Of a stretch of 64,000 nucleotides of DNA, positions 52,276 to 61,200 are shown piece by piece. Numbering within the stretch: the first letter of the stretch is position 1; every line of letters begins with the position of its first letter. The notes below the pieces were generated by a model. It ran no database searches and was not told the DNA's origin. It saw nothing but the letters and a program-made list of their open reading frames with translations. This DNA is from Lineus longissimus (Eukaryota; Nemertea; Pilidiophora; Heteronemertea; Lineidae). A program made the translations under genes and the position numbers. The stretch is taken from positions 10,788,501 through 10,852,500 of the forward strand of contig NC_088311.1 of NCBI RefSeq assembly GCF_910592395.1. Direction: 5' to 3'.

Positions 52276-55200
52276 CTGAAAAACATGAGATTAATCTTTT
52301 AGACAAACACGGATGTTGGTTCAAATTGGATTTTCTAACAGGACGCGGCAAAAACATCAAATACAGTCTAGATACCCCATTGCACCTTTTTTCGTAAAAA
52401 GTCAACCTGTGGAACCAGCAGCCAGCTCTCCAAGTCAAGGCTAACCACCTCTCCGAGGAAACTTGCCCTCTGACTGAAGGCTGCCTCTAATGAAGGCTTC
52501 TGAATTGACCGTACATCCTATTACAGCTTCCTATTACTATGGTGAGGCTATGCCAGGGCACCCAAGGAGCCATGTGCAGACTTTCAAATCAATGTTCTAT
52601 CTCTGTCTTCTATATTCGAGCGAATAAAATTGTGATGTATGCTTTATTTTTTGCGTATCCGCAGCTGTTTTTGTTCAACACAGTCAGCCATTTGGAATGA
52701 TGCATGACTGGTACAAATGAAGCGTAGCCAAAATTATCACACCAGGGTTTTTCAAACGCTGACCATTTTTTCAATGTGTCCTTCAGCAAGGTAATAATAT
52801 ACCTCACTGCACAGGAGCATCACTATTATCCTTGGGCACGATCGAGACACCTCCGACCCAATGAGGTATGACTTCTCAGAGAGGTACAGCACAGAACACA
52901 GGAGAATTTATAACTTTACTTGTGTCGCGTAATATCCACACCACTCACCTGACTTAAATGTTGTTGTTGTACTTGGTTGTTGTAGACACTGGGCTGGCCA
53001 CCCATCATATTCATATTGACCCCGGCAGGCATACCCATATTCTGGTTCATCATCGGACCTTGCTGTGACTGTTGCTGAAAACAGGTAAAAGTCAATCATA
53101 AAGCACATTCTAAAACACCTGGGTTACAATGTTTCATTTTTCAAATAGGGGTTAAGAATTGGCCTCGTTTTCACCACAGAAGTGTTGGCGAGGTACCATA
53201 CCAACATCATGGGTTGGTATAAAATGCATCGAAAGCAGATTGTCCGTGGCCTAAAAAGGTATTGCAAAATAGAAATTGATACCTCACTGTCAGCATTGGA
53301 TGCCTCACCAAACATCGATAGGGAGGAGCGGTCGTTTTACCCCAAACCTTTTTTTTTTCAACATCTTCATAAGTTTGTATAATTACTCAACAGATTATAA
53401 CACAACAGTAATGTCTTCTGTCCATAAGTTTGTTGAATTTCTGGCCAGGATGATATTAATATACCCAAATAAATGAAAAGCAATGAACAACATTCCTATC
53501 CTACCTATCCTAATTAGGCTGCAGCCTTTCTTTACTCTTTTGTCAAATTGCATCATTTGCAAGTTTAAATCCAAGCTGATTATCTTTAAAACATACAGTT
53601 CATCTAAAACTATAAGATAGAAATAACTCATGGGATTTACGTAGTCAAGCAACAGATGATTTATTTAGTGACATGATTTATGTAAAGCCTAGAAAGGAGA
53701 AAGTTTCTAGTGGAACATACTTTTGTCCAACCTGCAAAGCATGGTACATATATCATTTGCAACTGAGTCAAGGTTGTGTTGGCATGGACAGGCCTCAGCA
53801 CACCACCAAGATGTTTGTAACCTACAACAGAAGCGTTCTGTTTTTCTGCATTGAACCTGGCCAAGGGACTCCAACCTTGTTTCACAAAAACGTCTCTACA
53901 ACAAAAACTACTGAGCGGAATCCGTCTATCTCGGTATCATTCTTCTTCTAGAAAGATTTCCCATCCACTGGTATCAATGGTTTTAACCCCCTGATAATGA
54001 AAGTATCCGGTTCCGTTTTTTCTGGACCACCCTGTATAACAAGAAGACATAAAACTACACTCACCTGCATCAAGCCCAAGTTATTTGCCATCATATTATT
54101 TTGAGGTACCATGTTATTCTGCTGAGCCATATTGTTCTGCTGAGCCATATTGTTCTGCTGTACCAGATTGTTCTGCTGTACTAGGTTATTCTGTTGGGCC
54201 ATTGCACCGTTCTGCATCATCCCGTACTGCGCTTGTTGCTGCGGCATGTACATACCACCTGGAGAGAAAGAAACCATGGGTTGAACATGATGAAGTCCAT
54301 AAAATACAAGCTATGCTGGCAGTGTCAGAACCGTCACTGTACAGTAATTCCATCGCCAATGTCACATACATGACAAAGGTTGAGTGATGTTTGCAGATGT
54401 TGACACAGTCACATGTATGCAAGCAGTGTCAGTACTGTTACTGTACAGTCATGCCTTTCCGTGATGTCACAGACATGAGTGATGTTTGCAGATGTTGACA
54501 GAGTAGACACAAAGGAAAGAGTGTAACTTGTAACTATGGCTTGAACTCCAAGAAGTCCACAGAATACAAGCCACATGTGTGCCAGCAGTGTCAGTACTGT
54601 CACTGTACAGTAAACAGTAAAGTCATTGTCTCAATGTCACATACATGACAAAGGTTGAGTGATGTTTGCAGATGTTGACACAGAGGACAAAGACACAATA
54701 GAAAGAGTACAACTACGGAATGAAGTACAAAAAGTCCACAGAATACAAGCCACATGTATGCAAGCAGTGTCAGTACTGTTACTGTACAGTCATGCCTTTC
54801 CGTGATGTCACATACATGAGTGATGTTTGCAGATGTTGACAGAGTAGACAATAAAGAGACAATGGAAAGAGTACAGCTATATGGAATGAACAAGAAGTCC
54901 ACAGAATACAAGCCATATGGATGCCAGCCCCCCCCCCCCCAGCCCCGCAGTGTCATGAGTATGTTCGCAGATGTTGACAGAGTAGACGAAACTATACTGC
55001 TATCATTTCCCTCGGTTGCTTTAGTGTCCTAAGGGGTATAACAATACAGATGAAGGCTGTAGATGGAGTCTAAGGTGCCCAAACTAAGGCTGAAATAGGG
55101 TGTGAAGTAGCCAAAGAGATGTGATTGAAAAACTTGTTCATTATATCAAAAAAATTGCAGCATTGTAACATGATCTCCCAGTATGATAGACACTTAAGAG

Positions 55201-58200
55201 CCTGCAAGAGAATTTCCTCACATGCCCAGTATGGTACACACTACACACCAAACATGGAAGACAGTTCTGATTTGAGGAAAAAAGTGTGGTAGAAGTGTTA
55301 ACAGGACAAAACTCGAAAATTGAATCATATGTTACTGCAACTGAAAAACACATTAAAGCTGGAGAATGAAATGAAGGTATAAACTTGCTGGAAGAGCAAC
55401 ACTGATGATGTTCTTCTGGTGTTGAAGTGAAGTGAGGAGGCAACACTGAACTGTGCTATGAACATTACATGTTCGACACTGGTCCAAATGTTTAGGGAAG
55501 AAAATATTTTTCGGAACATTTGATAGTGCCTGAATTCTTCACTTTTTCAAGAATGCACATGTAAAGAAGACCTATTTTACAGCAGAAGTAGTGGACAAGA
55601 ATGCAAATGTAAAGAAGACCTGTTTTACAATAGAAATAGTGAATATTAAAGACTGCACATGTAAAGCAGACCTGTTTTACAGTAGAAGTAGTGAATTTTA
55701 AAGACTGCACATGTAAATTAGACCTGCTTTACAGTAAAAGTAGTGAATATTATGTAAAGAAGACCTGTTTTACAACAGAAGCAGTGAATATCAAAGACTG
55801 CACATATAAAGAAGACCTGCTTTACAGTAAAAATAGTGAATATTAAAGACTGCACATGTAAAGAAGACCTGCTTTACAGTAGAAGTAGTGAATATTAAAG
55901 ATTGCACATGTAAAGAAGACCTGTTTTACAGTAGAAGCAGTGAATATTAAAGACTGCACCACATGTAAAAAAGACCTGCTTTACAATTAGTAGTGAACAG
56001 GAGAAGAGTACAACTTGCCCACAACATTAGAATCTACAGCTACAGGAGTCCAACATGCCCACCACATTACAACAGGAGTCCAACATGCCCACCACAAGAA
56101 GTTCAACATGCACACCACTACAGGTTACATCTACATTATGATAAGAATCTAAACATCCAGTGAATACCTTGATCGTAATAGTTAGTAGCGCCACTAGTTG
56201 GAGGGTTAGCTGATCCCGCTTCAAAAAAACATAAAACACAGCGTAAACAGTAAGTTCTTTTAAAGTGTATATGGCATTTCTCTTAATTATCAATCTGTTA
56301 ATGCCAATAATGAAAAACACTTCTGCTATTTTTTCACTTTTGAGTTGAAATATTGGGGATTTGCGCAGCAATATCACAGACACAATGTTTCGCCTCTGAT
56401 AAAATGGACATAGGCAAGACAAAAAAATTTGAATTATGCACACCTTATACAGCATTTTTGCTTACAAGATAAATGTAGGGCTATATTTACCTGCTTTAAT
56501 ATAACATAACCGAATTATGCCTAATTTTAAAAGTGTATAACTTTTTTGATACACTCTGTAGTGCAGCACTCGACAGGGTCAAAGGACATGATTTCCAGGG
56601 TTTCCGCCAGAGGGGGGGGGATTCATCCCCCCCTAAAATATTTCAAGGGGGATATCCCCCCCCTTAATTTTGAGCACTAAAGTTTGTTTTACTGTCAAAT
56701 GAGTAATTTTCATACTTTGATACGTAAAATAAGAGCATTTGGGAGCCAATTGTAGCGGTTAAAGGGCCAAAAAATGGGGTCATATACCCTTTTTGAGAAA
56801 AAAAAAAATTTTAGAAAAAAAAAAAATTTGTTTGCTCCCCTCAAATTTAATCCTGGCGGAAACCCCGATGTCCTATACCATCATTTCATGATAGTGACAC
56901 CACTGGGAATGAATTAAATAATTGGAATGATCACTACTACAATCATGACGTCAGAAATTACTGTGTCATGATGTAGGAAACAATCCGATTATTTACCTCA
57001 GACGTCCTTTACTTGACATCATGGGTGCGAAGCTGCTGACCCTGTCAAGTGAGCTTGTACGGGAAATATCGGCTGTTCCTCCACTAACCCACTAGATTAA
57101 TAACCCAGACCCGGCACACCAAAACCAGGCGCATGTCGCACAGAAGATGAGCCTGAATGACACCAGGAGATAATGGAAGAAAGTGATGTGCTCATATTTT
57201 TACAAAAGGCAGACAACAGAGAAATGAACAAACAGTCCGTCTCAACCTGCCAGGCTCATAGGGTCATGCGCCTGGTTTTGCTGTGATCGGTCACATCTGT
57301 GGTGCAGACAGCAAAATTCACCATACTGATTGTCATATTCGTATTGCTGAATTGTAAAATTGCAAAATTGAATAGGCGTGAACATTTTGTGGTTTACAAG
57401 ATGACATGCGCCAAATGATGACTCTGATGAAATACCGAATCATCGACTTTTCTGAAAGCACCAAGGCCATAACATAAGCTTTTTAGATGTAGGAAGCGAA
57501 TTAGAATTTTTAAATTGATTTACCGCCACATGGCAGATGAAACGCTTGTAAAGGAATAATTAGCAAGAAACTAGAAAGTATCAGCAACAGGCAATGCTGA
57601 GTTTTGAAGTAAAAAGAATAGTGGCTGGTCCCAGTTGATGATAAGTATATCAGAGGACTTTTTTTTTAGAATGCATCATAGTCAAACGACAATGGTATAT
57701 ATAAACATCATACACTGTAAAGACCACTGTAAAATCAGCCAGGAGCCATTTCAACATTCTGTGACATTTGGGATAACATTCAGACAGGTGCTCATGTGTG
57801 AAAGTTGCGTTGGCTCTGACGGACTTCAAAGGGTATCTGCTATCAATGAGTTTCTTTCTCAACGACACCTCCACCAGGAGAACCAGGAGAACACCTTTTC
57901 TAATCAGTGCACCTCCACCAGGAGAACACCTTTTTCTAATTAGTGCACCTCCACCAGGTGAACACCTTTTTCTAACTAGTGCACCTCCACCAGGTGAACA
58001 CCTTTTTCAAAGTGAAAATGAAATGTACTCCTAGACATTCTCAGATGAAACCAGTCATTTGCCTTTGTCTCAGAAACAGCAGTGTTCATGTCAAACAGGG
58101 AACCAGCCAACATACACCATCACTACCACCCAACAATTTGTTAAGATATGTAAGATCTACCTTCATAATAACCATAATTGGCGCTAACGCCACCAGCAGC

Positions 58201-61200
58201 GGGAGCCTGATCGTAGTAGCCATAGTTCGTGTTAGTGTTAGTACCGTCATAATAGCCAAAGGTGGCGCCAGTGTTGGCAGTGCTCATGGGTGGAGTGGGA
58301 TTAGTAGCGCCTTGAAAACAATTGGAACAAATATCATGAATTTCTAATTTATGTTCAAAATGATCTCAAAAACAATGAGGTCTTTTAACTTTTTGTAAAG
58401 TATAAATTATGGACAATTTCAAAGAGTATATTCCTTGGTGAACGTATACACATTTAGTCATACTGAACATGCCGCCCTGGGTGACAAAACTGTGAGATAT
58501 CTAAACATTTAGTCATGCACCACGTGCTATACTGATTAAACATGCAATGGCTTAAAAAATTTGTTTTCACCAATTTTCTGATTATCGCTTATGCCGAAAT
58601 AAACAATGGTATAATTATAGCTAAGACTTTCTCTCTATTGTCTATTTACATATTTTAGCAGTAAAGCATGCCAAGCCAAACAAATGTAAAATAACCCCCA
58701 GTAACTCTCTTGAAGTTGCAACATTTTGACCAAATAAGGACCTCTCAACCTTTCTTTACTAGTTTGAAATTTTTCTGTCATCTTTTGCTTTTTAACTTTA
58801 AAGGTGAACAGGCACGTATTCTATAACATAGAGTGCAATACTGAGGTTGTTGGCATGAGCCTACTTTGTTAAGGCAACATTACAAAAACCACTGGACAGT
58901 GTTGTAAGATAAACTAGATGATTTCTAACCAACTGGTTTTTTTCCATCACCATCAATTTATATTTATAGTCCCAGCCCACATGTTGAAATTTTCCAATTA
59001 TTACCACACTGTAAAATCAAAATAATTCATGAATAATCCAATTTTGTGAACTGTAAAATTTTACCACACATTTGAATTTCGCATTTTTTGGCGAAAAAAT
59101 AAATTTCGAAAAAAAACACAACAAAAAAAAATTTATTGAAAGGGTTGTCAAAGTGCTAAATTAAAGTTACACCAAAGTTAAATAGCTGATAATAGCTGAA
59201 AATCTTTTCTTATTGACAGTGTTCAAAAGTTGGTAACTTGCCACTTTTTTATTTAAATGATATTCCAGTGGTAAGGAGTCACTTGGGGTCAACGGCATAG
59301 TAAGTTGACCATAGTAAGTTGCCATTGGAAGGCACCACCAACAATATGGTCAGCCAACTTTTTATTTTAAAAGCATCTAGGTATGGGTTATTAAAGCCTA
59401 TTTGCTGGATATTGTATTCTTAAATGACTCAGTTCTGCTACTTCAATACTGGTAGTCATAATTTTAAAAGCCAGTTGATTAGAAATAGACTCATTCCTGG
59501 AGAAAAATTAAGAGTATTTAAAAAAAATATTGGAAACAGTCGCAATATCTTACCTGGTACACCAAACATCTGTTGTGATTGACCCGCACCTGACCCGTAA
59601 AGCGCCATTATGGAATCTTTCGTTGACTTTGGTTTCTCTGCCCCTAGTGTCATGTCTGCGAATAATGAAGCATTGTCTTCTGTAGCAGCAGGTGGAGCTG
59701 CTGGCTCTGCTGGTTTATCAGGACTTGCTGCCGTCGTGGTGGGAGCAGCACTGAGGAAGTCGCCAAATGGGTCTGAACTATTGCTCGTGTTACTGGCAGA
59801 GATAGCGCCTTGACTAGGATGATCTAAAGAGACAAACATCAAAAGGTTTCTGATCAAATGGAGGTCAAAAAAGTTTACCAAATGTCTATGGCAAGGAGAC
59901 TTGTAAAGTCAACAGTTACACTCCATTCTTTTTACAATTGTTATCAGCTAAAACTGAAGCCAATCTCCTATCATCAAATACCTTCAAAATGTGATGGAAA
60001 TAAGAACAACTCTACAGTTAATAGCTGTACAGAAGAATGGTCTCCAGATTGGATTGAAGACCACTGTGGAAGGTCATACGTAAACCATTGATAGACATAA
60101 ACATTGTCAATCTTACTTAGTAACAGTAAATAACACAATTTTACCCGTGTAGATGCCTTCAACGTTTGTTGAAAGTACAGGAGCAGACATAAAACATCAA
60201 AAATTATAAACCTTAAAGGGGGACTAAAGGCAGGAGGAGAGGGGCTTATGTGCCCACCTTCAAGTGACTAGTATACAGAGTAAGGGCCCTGGATCATGTC
60301 AGACTCGGCACTAAATGTATTCCTTGTACAAAGGTGAATCATTTCGACCTACTGTGAGATGTGAGAGACCCCTACTGGCAGCTTTGTGTAACCTTATCTT
60401 GCCAGCCTAGCTGCTGCCTATATTGTCCCTTTAAGATAATAAGTGTATTATTATTTACCTAATCCTAAAAGATCTACAGATGCGGCCGCCTTTTTCTCAG
60501 CAGGGGGTTGTTTGTGAGCCTTGGGTGCTGAGACTGGACCAGGACTTGTGGCCGATGTGTTCGACTTGGGTCTACTAGTACTCGTCTGAAGAAATTCAAA
60601 AACACAGAACAGAGTTAGCCAAGAAATTCCCATAAGCTTTGAAGTTCATGATTTTTCAGGACTTTTTTCTTCTGAAATCACTTCGGTGAAGCACTGCTGT
60701 TTCTCTGCAGCAAAGAGTGGCGACTTGATGAAGCAAATATGTATGTGACCACATACTGGCTCCTAACGACCCAAATGCAAGCGACTCATCATCTTTGGTC
60801 AATATTTGTCTTTGTCATAGTATCCCAACATAGAATACAATACAATAGAATAATGTCTTATATAGAGCGCAGAATCCAGATAGAATCAGCTCAAAGTGCT
60901 ACCTCCCCCAAAATGCAGTATCGAACAGCCAGGATTTTAAAAGGCGCTTGAAGGCCAAGTTAGATGTGCTTCGGCAGGGCATTCCATAAGCAGGGGCCGC
61001 ATGAGGAAAAGCAGCGGTCAACAAACTTGGTTGTTGATCGTGTGCACACCGTGTCAGATGACGATCTGGTGGCACGCGGCCTGTCCATACACTTGAGATT
61101 CAGGTAGGCTGGTACCATACCATGAACCACCTTGACACACAGCAGGAGTATCTTGAACTGTATTCTCTGTTTAACAGGGAGCCAGTCGTCACTTTTGAGG

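Noticed and set aside
53673-53951. Plus-strand open frame with FCPTCKAWYIY
   Set aside because: A single CxxC without family context inside a SMAP intron. The opposite strand is open as well, and no splice or start evidence supports it.
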